Source: Bacteroidota bacterium
GTDB taxonomy: Bacteria > Bacteroidota > Bacteroidia > UBA7662 > CANHCV01
DNA: 57,518 nt
Assembly: GCA_947459245.1 (NCBI GenBank)
Contig: CANHCV010000007.1
Coordinates: 1-57,518, forward strand
Direction of reading: 5' to 3'
This document shows positions 1 through 8,281 of this stretch, piece after piece. The translations under genes were made by a program, and so were the position numbers. The first letter of the stretch is position 1. Every line of letters begins with the position of its first letter. The notes under the pieces were generated by a model that saw nothing but the letters and a program-made list of their open reading frames with translations, did no database searches and was not told where the DNA came from.

Positions 1-55
1 CAATATACAATCGATCACAACGATCTGAAAACAACGCATAAACCGTAAACATCTC

Positions 56-93
56 AAAAAAAAGAAGGCCAACTTTCGTAGGCCTGCTTTTTT
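56..93 (-). terminator. Probable terminator after the tRNA-derived array
   Basis: An imperfect hairpin (AGGCC at 66-70 with GGCCT at 81-85, extended by flanking AAG/CTT) is flanked by an A-run at 56-63 and a T-run at 88-93. Read on the minus strand it ends in a U-tract, so it could stop transcription of the tRNA gene after the repeat array. The 1-55 stretch shows nothing recognisable. Confidence 0.5.
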
Positions 94-300
94 CGTAGCG
101 AGGACGAGAGTTGAACTCGTGTCCGCCAGCCGGCGGATAGGAATCCGACCAACTATTTTTTTCGTAGCGAGGACGAGCCTTGAACTCGTGTCCGCCAGCC
201 GGCGGATAGGAATCCGACCAACTATTTTTTTCGTAGCGAGGACGAGAGTTGAACTCGTGTCCGCCAGCCGGCGGATAGGAATCCGACCAACTATTTTTTT
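94..300 (-). repeat. Three 69-bp tandem repeats derived from the 3' part of the adjacent tRNA
   Basis: Three units (94-162, 163-231, 232-300) repeat at exactly 69 bp, and the tRNA gene follows in register at 301. On the minus strand each unit carries a remnant of the D-loop (AGTTGGT), a shortened anticodon-like arm without the anticodon, a hairpin of TCCGCC-GGCT-GGCGGA, then the intact T-arm and the 3' acceptor strand (CCTCGCTA) of the tRNA, ending in an A-run. The 5' acceptor strand is missing, so the units cannot fold as complete tRNAs. Unit 2 differs from the others only at two T-loop bases, and its T-stem remains paired. A short reading frame across these repeats is an artefact. Confidence 0.9.
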
Positions 301-302
301 CG

Positions 303-376
303 TAGCGAGGACGAGAGTTGAACTCGTGACCTCCGGGTTATGAATCCGACGCTCTAACCAACTGAGCTACCTCGCC
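303..376 (-). tRNA. tRNA-Met (anticodon CAU)
   Basis: The minus strand folds as a 74-nt cloverleaf: acceptor GGCGAGG pairs with CCTCGCT (first pair G-U), D-arm GCTC/GAGC, anticodon loop TTCATAA, T-arm ACGAG-TTCAACT-CTCGT and discriminator A. No CCA is encoded. The first pair is not the C-A mismatch expected of an initiator, so an elongator tRNA-Met is most likely. A CAU anticodon could also belong to a lysidine-modified tRNA-Ile2, which cannot be excluded by eye. Confidence 0.92.
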
Positions 377-386
377 AAAGGGAGTG

Positions 387-417
387 CAAAAATAAAAACA
401 AAAATCGGTTACAACAA
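387..417 (-). promoter_or_regulatory. Bacteroidota-type promoter of the tRNA gene
   Basis: On the minus strand a TATTTTTG element (394 to 387) matches the Bacteroidota -7 consensus TAnnTTTG. A TTG (417 to 415) lies 20 bp upstream, matching the -33 element. The box ends 10 nt before the mature tRNA 5' end. Confidence 0.65.
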
Positions 418-425
418 GACCAAAC

Positions 426-464
426 AAAAAAAAGGTGGACTTAATGAAGGTCCACCTTTTTTTT
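426..464 (-). terminator. Terminator of the giant T9SS protein gene
   Basis: A perfect GGTGGAC/GTCCACC stem (434-440 with 450-456) is flanked by an A-run on one side and a T-run on the other. It lies just past the stop codon at 478 and reads as a rho-independent terminator on the minus strand; the symmetric tails would let it work in both directions. Confidence 0.8.
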
Positions 465-477
465 AGAATCGAGTCAA

Positions 478-3400
478 TTAATGTTGAATGATCAATTTTC
501 CTTGTACTTTATTTTGGTTTTCAGTGATGGTGTAAAAATATACCCCATCTTTCAGGAAATGAACAGGAATAGTTTGAATGGCAGAACCATTCAACTTTTC
601 TTTCAATACTACTTGACCAAGGGAGTTATGGATTTCAAACATGGCTTGATTCATGGAATTAAATTCAAGTGTAATGGTTGATTTTGCAGGATTTGGGTAA
701 ACCAAAACACCCAAACCATTCACATCTGAAGCACCAACATTGGAAAGAATGTTAACACACGTTGAATCGTTTCCACGGCTTGCATCATTGAACAAAGACG
801 TTGAAACACACATTCTTACGGCTCCAGGAGCCACCAAATTGTAGTTATTGGTGAATTGGAACAAGGTAGAATCGCCAGGAAGAATGTTTCCAGCAAAGGA
901 TTGAGTAAGTGCATTTGTTCCATTAACGGTCAAATTAACATCGAATACATTCGCGGTTGTTGTTCCATAGTTTTTAATCCATACTTGTGGGCGAATGGTT
1001 GCAGTTCTAGTACCAACGGTTGGAGATACCACACGGGCAATTCCAATGTCGGTGATGCTGCTACCGCGTCGCTTCAATTCAAAATTGATATCATCCAATG
1101 CCACTTCACAAGCAGTTGAAGTTCCACGCGTGGTAACAAAACGAACTTGAATGGATTGACCACGGTAAGCATTTAAGTTGATGGAAGTGTCTTCCCAAGG
1201 AGCATTGTTCGACAATTGTTGTTGTCCTGTAATGGTCATCAAGCTCACCCATGAGTTAGAACCTGCAACGCGAGCCTGAACTTCCAACTGGGTAATGGTA
1301 GCACCATACATGTGGAACCAGAAGTTCAAACGAGCGGTATCAACTCCAGAAAGATTGATACATGGAGAGGTTAAAATGGTTGAATCTCCGGCTAATCCGG
1401 TTACACCGTAGGAGTAAATGTATTTTCCAAGAGTTGTTCCCAAAGTTTTATCTACTGTTGGGCCAGAAAGGGTGGTACCAACGCTACCGTTTGCAATTTG
1501 GAATCCGTAGGTAGAACCGGAAACGCTGCGAATGCTCCAACCTTTATTGATATTGGAAGGAACAACGGAACCCTCAAAATTCTGGGTATCGTTCGCAACG
1601 ATGGTTTGATTGTTATACGTTGCAAGAAGGGTATCATTGGAACGGGTTTGGTCGGAAGCTAAACCTGAAACAACTCGGAAGTTATACAAGCCTACAACTG
1701 AAGTATTCACGGTTGTACCAAAGGTAAACAAAGCCGTATCTCCAGGATTAATGCGAGGAATAACACCGTTCACGATGGTTCCAGAAGGCAACAACTGGTA
1801 CGAAACGGGAACGTTGGTTTGAAGGGTTGTTCCAAAATTAGCTACTCGAATGCGAACGGAATCTACACCTGAAGTACAACCACCGTTATTTGCAGGCGAT
1901 ACCAAAGCAACGGGTGCTACATCGTTTCCAACCTGGTTAAAGAATAAGAAATCATCAACAGCCATATCTCCATAGAATGATGTACCCTTTGTTGATGCAA
2001 AGCGAATTTTGGTGGTAGTTAAAGAACCTTTATTGAAGGTATAACGACGATTCACCCAAGGATCTGTTTCTGCAGTTTGAATTTGTCCAACCAAAGAATC
2101 AATATTCACCCATGTCGATCCATTTAAATATTGAATGTACATGGTACCTAAAGTTGAACCATAGCGGTGCGTAAAGAAAGAAATGGCTGGATTAGAAATA
2201 TTGGTTAAGTCAAAACATGGACTTTCAATAAAGGCAGTATCGGTGGTTGACCCATAGGAAGCCTCGGTATAAATGTATTTACCAGATGTAGTACCGAGCG
2301 TGTTATCCACAGTTGGTCCTGTTTGAACTGATCCTGTAGATCCAGAAAACAAATACCAACCATAAATACCAGTACCATTCGGTCTAGCCGACCAACCTGC
2401 AGGCATAGTACCGGTAGCATTACCACTTCCCGAAACTCCCGATTCAAAATTTTCAGCAAATGGGAAAGCAGAAACCACTGAATTTACAATGGATGCTCTT
2501 GTGGTATCATTTGTTCTTAAGGTATCCGCTGGAGAAGCCGTGAAGGTCACCAAATTATAGGTTCCAAATGCGGCCATGTTAGCACGAGTTGTGAAAGTAA
2601 CGTGAATGGTATCGCCAGCACGAACGGAATCGGTAACTGTTTGAGTAACTGGAGTTCCATTATTTACGATGTAACCAGCGGTAAAGTTACGAGCCGTTGC
2701 AGAACCTTGGTTGCGAACCACGACTTTGATTTGTTGATTGGCCGACAAAACATTGCAGCCAACCCCTGAGGAAGGAGAAATAAATCCGGCTGATTGAAGA
2801 TCTGTTGGGGGAGCTTGATAAATTTCAATATCATCAATCGCGATGTATTGATTTCCACCCGTTCCGTTTTTAGGAGCTCGGAAACGAATTTTTACCGTTG
2901 AGCGGGCAAATTGATTCAAACTCACCACGCGACGCGCCCAAGGATCGAATTTTGCAAGTTGCTGTTGTCCAACAATCGAATCGATCACAATCCAGTTTCC
3001 ATTTCGCTCAGCTTCAACATAAAGGGTTCCAATATTGCTACCAAACATGTGATACCAATATGCCAACCTTGGAGCCGCAACATTCGTAAAATCAAAACAT
3101 GGTGAAGCGATAATTGCATCCGGTCCTGCACCTGCCCCATATGTAACCATGTAATTTCCAGAACCGGCTACACCCGTTGTTTTATCGAATCCAGGACCTG
3201 AATTCGTGGTGTAATTGCCATTGAAAGCAAACCATCTCCATACAAATCCGTTATCCGGATTCACATTCCATCCCAAAACATTGGTTCTTGATCCTGGACC
3301 TGTAGCCTGTCCCACAAACGATTGAATATAGGGGAAGGTGGTTACAATGGGATTGAAATAACTGCGTGAAGCGGTATCATTGATGAAATTGATATCACCA

Positions 3401-5964
3401 TTTCGGATAGACCAAACGCGCAAAGTGTAATTACCACCTGCAGCCATGTTGGCACGTGCATTGACCATGGTGTATTGAATAACTGTTCCACTTGGAATAA
3501 TGGTTCGAATGGTATCACGTCCAATGATCGTTCCATTCAATTCAGCAACAATAATGATGTTGTTTACTGCGTTGGTACCAAAACTTCCAACAGAGATGCG
3601 GATCGGCTCAGCAGAAGAAAATCCACATGCCGCTGATCCGGTAGTTGGAGTATCAATGCTTACAACACCAGCATCGTTGGAAATGGGCGTGAACTCATAA
3701 GCACCAATGTCTGGAGTTACCACATTCCTACCTACACCCAAGATGTCATCGGTAACGTAAGATGGAGATCCCAAATTGTTGAACGATGAAATGGATGGAA
3801 TCGGATTCAATGCTGAAACGATTTGGGGATTAACCGTTAAGGATGCATTATCCTGATTGTACGTTCCTCTCCAGTTCAAGAAAGTTGGATAATCGGTGGT
3901 TCCAACTCGGAAAAGCTGATTGGTTCCCCCATTGATCCAATAATTGTTGTTATCTGAAATGAGCGACTTCACCGCGAACGTATCGTTGAAATTCAAGGCT
4001 CGGTAAGTTCCGTCCAAAGTAAATCCAGAACCGGCTTTCACCACAATGTTGTTGTTGATGAATTCTAATCCACTCAACGCAAATACTCGTTGGTTAAATG
4101 TAGAACGATTAAAATAAAATACCCCAACTCCATTATTCGCGGTGTTATTGCTACTCGTGGTTATATTGATGGTGTTGTGCACAAATGAAAGAAAATCAGG
4201 AAGAGTATCCACCGTTGCCGTAGAATCTTGTCGAATATTCGCATAAACCACAACGGGGTTTGATGTCGTGTTGAAATTACAAGAGAAAACATTGTTGTAA
4301 AACTTATTAGGAGCTGAAGCATCACCATCCATTGCACTTAAGTACAAACCGTAATTTCCTTGCTGGCCCAAGAACTTATTATTGTAAAAGTTTACATTGT
4401 CGCAAGAAATCATATAGCCACCGTAAGAAAAAGTTGAATAACCCGTGAAGTTATCTTCAAAACGGTTCCCAAACATGGTTAAGCTAGATTGATATAAGAT
4501 GTACGCTCCATAGTAAGCGGAATTTTTGATCAAATTATTCGAAAACTCATTGGTATTGTCCCTGGATGAAATAGAAGAACCTGAAGCATACAAACCGTAA
4601 TACCCATTTTCAATGGTATTATTCGTGATAACAGAGTTGCTTGTACGCTCAACATTTAAAGTACGATTGAACGTGTTTCCTCCATTCAAGTTATGAACCA
4701 ATCGGCATCCTTCAACACGAATATCGGAACAACCGGTAATGTTCAAAGGGTAATCACCCGTAGCAAAAGTGGTTCCGGTACGAGTGATGGTTAAATCGTT
4801 CAAATGTACGTTTTGCACATTATCCAAGCGGAAAACGCAACCGGTTGGGTTGGTAATCACCACATCTTGAGCACGACCCGTAGCCGACTCAAAACTCAAA
4901 ATGTAAGAATTCAATCCAGCAATCGGTCCACGCAAAGTGTGAGTTCCAGTATAGGTCCCCGAATCAATTCGAAACGTTACGTTTCCAGCAATACCACCGC
5001 ATTGTACAGCTGCAATGGCATCCGCAACCGTTCTGAAATTGGTACCGGTACGATTACCTACCGTGTACGTTCCTCCATTCATCGCAAAACAAATGGTGGT
5101 ATACAAGGTGTCGTTGAACGGATTCAAATCGGGATTCACGTTATTTGGCCCTTTAACCCACGTTTTCAAAACGTGTTGACCCGTTGTAGGCAGAGAAAGT
5201 GTACCTGGAAAATTGTGGGTAGCTGTTTGTAGCGTGGAAATATTACCAGTCCAAGAACCCGTGATGGGAGTATTATTATTGAATTGGTATCCAACAGATG
5301 CTGTAGTAATGGCATTGGAAGCATTGTTGCGAATTTCAATTGCAACGGGTACATTCTGCCCAGCAATGAATGGAGCAACCGGGGCGATTAATCGGGAAAC
5401 ACCCGCATCGGTACCGTTTGCAAATCGATACGAAATAGCACCGTTGAACTGACGTGGGTGGTTAACTGGCGTAGGCATATTACCACCGTAACCAATGTTT
5501 TGTCCAGTGCGAATTACCAAATCATTATTCGTAAATGTATCCAAATTAGAGGCATTCCAAGTTGTGTATGTTACACCTACGTTGCTTCCTACCGGCGATC
5601 CAATGTAAAAACCATAGGTTTGTCCACCTGAAAGCAAGGGCGACATAGCACCGGAAACTGGAACACCTACAAAACCTGCTCCACTTACAGGAAAACTAGC
5701 AACCAGCTCTACCCAGTTTGGAGCTTGAATCGGAAAGCTAGAAGTTCCATTGATGGGGGTTGGGGAGTACCAAATGGAAGCCGTACCCGATCCGCTGAAC
5801 TGACACCAAACGGTATCTACATACAACCCTACTTTTGGCGATAGGTTGAACGTAATACCACCTGCACCATTCCCACCGGTTAACGGTGGAACAGTGGTTA
5901 AATACTGCCCTTTTGAAGAAAAAAAGACAAAAAACAATGTGAAAACAAGGAATAGTTTTTTCAT
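478..5964 (-). CDS. Giant T9SS-secreted surface protein with beta-helix and repeated jellyroll-like modules
   Basis: This 1828-residue protein starts with a signal peptide (MKKLFLVFTLFFVFFSSKGQ); the frame extends 24 codons further upstream, but the Met at 5964 is the one followed by the signal. Residues about 300-760 look like a right-handed parallel beta-helix (runs of short Asn-rich strands such as NNLIKNSAYYGAY). Three related modules at about 880-1080, 1165-1360 and 1455-1635 each contain an 'SPCFDLTN...FWFHMYG' pattern and a 'DDI' ending, typical of choice-of-anchor J/MAM-like domains, separated by CARDB-like segments. The last 75 residues form a type A T9SS sorting domain (VYPNPAKSTITLEF, ending KLIIQH). 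It is probably exported across the outer membrane and anchored or released at the surface. The ligand is unknown; adhesion is a guess. Confidence 0.88.
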   Translation of the reverse strand: MKKLFLVFTLFFVFFSSKGQYLTTVPPLTGGNGAGGITFNLSPKVGLYVDTVWCQFSGSGTASIWYSPTPINGTSSFPIQAPNWVELVASFPVSGAGFVGVPVSGAMSPLLSGGQTYGFYIGSPVGSNVGVTYTTWNASNLDTFTNNDLVIRTGQNIGYGGNMPTPVNHPRQFNGAISYRFANGTDAGVSRLIAPVAPFIAGQNVPVAIEIRNNASNAITTASVGYQFNNNTPITGSWTGNISTLQTATHNFPGTLSLPTTGQHVLKTWVKGPNNVNPDLNPFNDTLYTTICFAMNGGTYTVGNRTGTNFRTVADAIAAVQCGGIAGNVTFRIDSGTYTGTHTLRGPIAGLNSYILSFESATGRAQDVVITNPTGCVFRLDNVQNVHLNDLTITRTGTTFATGDYPLNITGCSDIRVEGCRLVHNLNGGNTFNRTLNVERTSNSVITNNTIENGYYGLYASGSSISSRDNTNEFSNNLIKNSAYYGAYILYQSSLTMFGNRFEDNFTGYSTFSYGGYMISCDNVNFYNNKFLGQQGNYGLYLSAMDGDASAPNKFYNNVFSCNFNTTSNPVVVYANIRQDSTATVDTLPDFLSFVHNTINITTSSNNTANNGVGVFYFNRSTFNQRVFALSGLEFINNNIVVKAGSGFTLDGTYRALNFNDTFAVKSLISDNNNYWINGGTNQLFRVGTTDYPTFLNWRGTYNQDNASLTVNPQIVSALNPIPSISSFNNLGSPSYVTDDILGVGRNVVTPDIGAYEFTPISNDAGVVSIDTPTTGSAACGFSSAEPIRISVGSFGTNAVNNIIIVAELNGTIIGRDTIRTIIPSGTVIQYTMVNARANMAAGGNYTLRVWSIRNGDINFINDTASRSYFNPIVTTFPYIQSFVGQATGPGSRTNVLGWNVNPDNGFVWRWFAFNGNYTTNSGPGFDKTTGVAGSGNYMVTYGAGAGPDAIIASPCFDFTNVAAPRLAYWYHMFGSNIGTLYVEAERNGNWIVIDSIVGQQQLAKFDPWARRVVSLNQFARSTVKIRFRAPKNGTGGNQYIAIDDIEIYQAPPTDLQSAGFISPSSGVGCNVLSANQQIKVVVRNQGSATARNFTAGYIVNNGTPVTQTVTDSVRAGDTIHVTFTTRANMAAFGTYNLVTFTASPADTLRTNDTTRASIVNSVVSAFPFAENFESGVSGSGNATGTMPAGWSARPNGTGIYGWYLFSGSTGSVQTGPTVDNTLGTTSGKYIYTEASYGSTTDTAFIESPCFDLTNISNPAISFFTHRYGSTLGTMYIQYLNGSTWVNIDSLVGQIQTAETDPWVNRRYTFNKGSLTTTKIRFASTKGTSFYGDMAVDDFLFFNQVGNDVAPVALVSPANNGGCTSGVDSVRIRVANFGTTLQTNVPVSYQLLPSGTIVNGVIPRINPGDTALFTFGTTVNTSVVGLYNFRVVSGLASDQTRSNDTLLATYNNQTIVANDTQNFEGSVVPSNINKGWSIRSVSGSTYGFQIANGSVGTTLSGPTVDKTLGTTLGKYIYSYGVTGLAGDSTILTSPCINLSGVDTARLNFWFHMYGATITQLEVQARVAGSNSWVSLMTITGQQQLSNNAPWEDTSINLNAYRGQSIQVRFVTTRGTSTACEVALDDINFELKRRGSSITDIGIARVVSPTVGTRTATIRPQVWIKNYGTTTANVFDVNLTVNGTNALTQSFAGNILPGDSTLFQFTNNYNLVAPGAVRMCVSTSLFNDASRGNDSTCVNILSNVGASDVNGLGVLVYPNPAKSTITLEFNSMNQAMFEIHNSLGQVVLKEKLNGSAIQTIPVHFLKDGVYFYTITENQNKVQGKLIIQH

Positions 5965-6056
5965 GTAGGGTTGATTTTGGGGTGAAAATACAAAAGAAAT
6001 GCGTAATTCACCCCACCATTCTTCCATAAATTCCAAAAAAATGTTTCCTTTGCGGT

Positions 6057-7049
6057 ATGCATCACCTGCCCAATTCCTTTCAAATTTCTGCTCTCAGCAA
6101 AGATTTTATTTCCTTAAAATCATTGAATCAAATTCCTACCATCTTTGAATCAGCCTCGCTTCCCATTCTCATTTTAGGTGGCGGTTCGAACATCCTACCC
6201 ATGGACCATTTTGAAGGCACCGTGATTCATAATGAAATTGTTGGGATCTCCATCATCGAGGAAAATGATTCCAGCATTCTCATTGAAGTAGGTGCCGGGA
6301 TGAATTGGCACGAATTGGTGATGTACTGCGTGAACCAAAACTGGGGCGGCCTTGAAAACCTCGCCCTCATTCCCGGAACCGTTGGGGCCGCACCCATGCA
6401 AAACATCGGGGCGTACGGTATTGAAGCCAAAGACAGCATTCAAACCGTACATTTTTATCGCATCTCAACGAAAAACTTTCAATCGATTTCCAACGAAGAT
6501 GCTCAATTCGGCTACCGAACATCCATTTTTAAAACCCAACTAAAAAACGATTGCCTCATCACATCTGTCGTTTTTAAACTATCGAAAAACCATCATCCTC
6601 TTCATCTTTCCTACGGAAGCATAGGAGAAGTGCTGCAAAACAAAAACATCAGCAACCCATCCATTGCCGACGTTGCCCAAGCCGTCATCGAAATTCGGCA
6701 ATCGAAACTCCCCGATCCTGCTAAAATCGGAAATGCAGGCAGTTTTTTCAAGAATCCGTTGATTTCTAAATCAACAGCAGAAGAAATAAAAAAGAATTTT
6801 CCCGAAATCAACGTTTTTGAAGTTGACCATCAAACTTCAAAAATTTCAGCTGCCTCACTCATCGAAGGATGCGGTTGGAAAGGAAAAATCATTGGAAACA
6901 CAGGAACCTACAAAAACCACAGTTTGGTTTTGGTTAACCATGGGAATGCGACTGGAGCTGAAATCATTCAACTTTCCAAAGACATTCAAGCTTCCGTTTT
7001 CTCAAAATACGGCGTGGAAATTGAACCGGAAGTGAACATCATTTCCTAA
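6057..7049 (+). CDS. murB: UDP-N-acetylmuramate dehydrogenase (MurB)
   Basis: A 330-residue cytoplasmic flavoenzyme that reduces UDP-GlcNAc-enolpyruvate to UDP-MurNAc with NADPH, an early step of peptidoglycan precursor synthesis. The FAD-binding motif GGGSN is at 41-45, the PGTVGAAPMQNIGAYG stretch at about 106-121, the substrate Arg in FGYRTSIFK at 154, the catalytic Ser in GNAGSFFKNP at 229, and the C-terminal catalytic Glu in GVEIEPEV at 325. Length and motifs fit the type I (E. coli-like) form. The start follows a TTCCTTTG element by only four bases, suggesting a very short leader. It is transcribed divergently from the giant T9SS gene and converges on the ribosomal protein operon. Confidence 0.95.
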   Translation: MHHLPNSFQISALSKDFISLKSLNQIPTIFESASLPILILGGGSNILPMDHFEGTVIHNEIVGISIIEENDSSILIEVGAGMNWHELVMYCVNQNWGGLENLALIPGTVGAAPMQNIGAYGIEAKDSIQTVHFYRISTKNFQSISNEDAQFGYRTSIFKTQLKNDCLITSVVFKLSKNHHPLHLSYGSIGEVLQNKNISNPSIADVAQAVIEIRQSKLPDPAKIGNAGSFFKNPLISKSTAEEIKKNFPEINVFEVDHQTSKISAASLIEGCGWKGKIIGNTGTYKNHSLVLVNHGNATGAEIIQLSKDIQASVFSKYGVEIEPEVNIIS

Positions 7050-7061
7050 CTTCCAACAAAA

Positions 7062-7090
7062 AAGCCCTCCGGATACCGAAGGGCTTTTCT
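7062..7090. terminator. Bidirectional terminator between murB and rplT
   Basis: An AAGCCCT/AGGGCTT stem (7062-7068 with 7080-7086) has A residues on the left and a T-run on the right. It sits between two convergent genes and can serve both. Confidence 0.8.
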
Positions 7091-7112
7091 TATTGTTTTG
7101 ATGGTAATCCGC

Positions 7113-7457
7113 TTATTTTACGGAACCGATTACGGCTTTGAACGCATCTGGGTGATTCATTGCTAAATCAGCTAAAACCTTACGGTTCAAACCAACATTA
7201 GCTGCGTGAACTTTACCCATGAATTGGCTGTAGCTCAATCCTTCCATGCGAGCACCTGCATTGATACGCGCAATCCACAAAGAGCGGAAATTGCGTTTTT
7301 TGGTGCGGCGATCGCGGTAGGCATACTTCAAACCTTTTTCAACCGCATTTTTCGCTACGGTGTACACGGAGTGACGGGCTAAGAAATAGCCTTTCGCCAT
7401 ATCCATGATTTTTCTTCTTCTTCTACGAGATGCGACGGTGTTTACTGAACGTGGCAT
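7113..7457 (-). CDS. rplT: 50S ribosomal protein L20
   Basis: A 114-residue basic protein beginning [16 protein letters not shown], with the Arg-rich N-terminal tail and [17 protein letters not shown] core of L20. It binds 23S rRNA early in large-subunit assembly. It is the last gene of the operon TPR lipoprotein-thrS-infC-rpmI-rplT; infC-rpmI-rplT is the widely conserved order. In other bacteria L20 represses its own operon, but I see no recognisable operator here. Confidence 0.97.
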   Translation of the reverse strand: MPRSVNTVASRRRRRKIMDMAKGYFLARHSVYTVAKNAVEKGLKYAYRDRRTKKRNFRSLWIARINAGARMEGLSYSQFMGKVHAANVGLNRKVLADLAMNHPDAFKAVIGSVK

Positions 7458-7513
7458 AGTTTATCCTTTCTAAGATTTCAGTGGTTAAAAACGCTTTGGT
7501 ACTGAATCTTGGT

Positions 7514-7708
7514 TTAAATGTTTAACAATCTTTCTACGCGTGGGGCATCAGCAGTAGATACCAAACCATAATGGGCCAAACGACGCTTACGCTTGGTTGA
7601 CTTCTTGGTCAAAATGTGATTTTTAAACGCGTGCTTGCGCTTAATCTTGCCAGTTCCGGTAAGGCGAAACCTCTTTTTGGCACCGGAATTTGTTTTCATC
7701 TTAGGCAT
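7514..7708 (-). CDS. rpmI: 50S ribosomal protein L35
   Basis: A 64-residue very basic protein starting [20 protein letters not shown], the conserved L35 N-terminus, followed by a [22 protein letters not shown] stretch typical of the family. It is a structural part of the large subunit and lies between infC (12 nt upstream) and rplT (56 nt downstream) in the conserved order. Confidence 0.97.
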   Translation of the reverse strand: MPKMKTNSGAKKRFRLTGTGKIKRKHAFKNHILTKKSTKRKRRLAHYGLVSTADAPRVERLLNI

Positions 7709-7720
7709 AACAATGAATTT

Positions 7721-8281
7721 TTATTTTTTTACGCTTTTAGGGTCAATAATTACAAACATGCGCTTTCCTTCAAGTTTAGGAAGGGCTTCAACTTTACCCA
7801 AATCCACCAACTCTTGAACAAATTTCAACAACAACAATTCACCACGATCCTTGTGAACAATGGTACGTCCGCGGAAATGCACATAAGCACGAACCTTGGA
7901 ACCTTCTTGCAAAAATTTGCGCGCATGATTGAGCTTAAACTCGAAATCGTGATCGTCGGTATTCGGACCAAAACGAATTTCTTTAACAACGGTTTTCGCC
8001 GTTTTTGCTTTAAGCTCTTTTTCTTTCTTCTTTTTTTCAAACAAGAACTTCTTGTAATCAACAATTCGGCAAACGGGTGGGTTGGCGTTTTCGGTGATCA
8101 ACACCAAATCCATTTCCAATTCTTGCGCCTTTGCCAAGGCTTTGTGCGTTGGGAAAACCCCATCTTGCTCTTCTCCTAAACCAACAACACGCACCTCCGG
8201 TACACGAATTTCATCGTTGAGAGCATGTTCGTATTCAGGTTTCCGAGGTCCCCTGAAATTTCTTTGGTTTGGATACGCCAT
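7721..8281 (-). CDS. infC: Translation initiation factor IF-3
   Basis: A 186-residue protein with the IF-3 N-terminal domain (NDEIRVPEVRVVG, about 23-35), a Lys-rich linker (FEKKKKEKELKAKTAK) and the C-terminal domain ending in the usual basic tail. It binds the 30S subunit, prevents premature 50S joining and checks the initiator tRNA. It begins with an ordinary ATG, unlike the AUU start used for autoregulation in E. coli. The ATG overlaps the thrS stop by one base (TAATG), which suggests translational coupling. Confidence 0.97.
   Translation of the reverse strand: MAYPNQRNFRGPRKPEYEHALNDEIRVPEVRVVGLGEEQDGVFPTHKALAKAQELEMDLVLITENANPPVCRIVDYKKFLFEKKKKEKELKAKTAKTVVKEIRFGPNTDDHDFEFKLNHARKFLQEGSKVRAYVHFRGRTIVHKDRGELLLLKFVQELVDLGKVEALPKLEGKRMFVIIDPKSVKK

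Noticed and set aside
94-300. Possible CRISPR array
   Set aside because: The units are adjacent and almost identical over their full length, with no unique spacers and no cas genes.
119-343. Open reading frame of 74 codons with a repeated peptide
   Set aside because: It is read antisense through the 69-bp tRNA-derived repeats and into the tRNA gene; the peptide repetition only mirrors the DNA repeat.
4804-5232. 142-codon plus-strand frame
   Set aside because: It lies antisense within the giant T9SS protein and shows no family text, signal or promoter.
7616-8179. 187-codon plus-strand frame
   Set aside because: Antisense shadow of infC and rpmI, which are certain from conservation.
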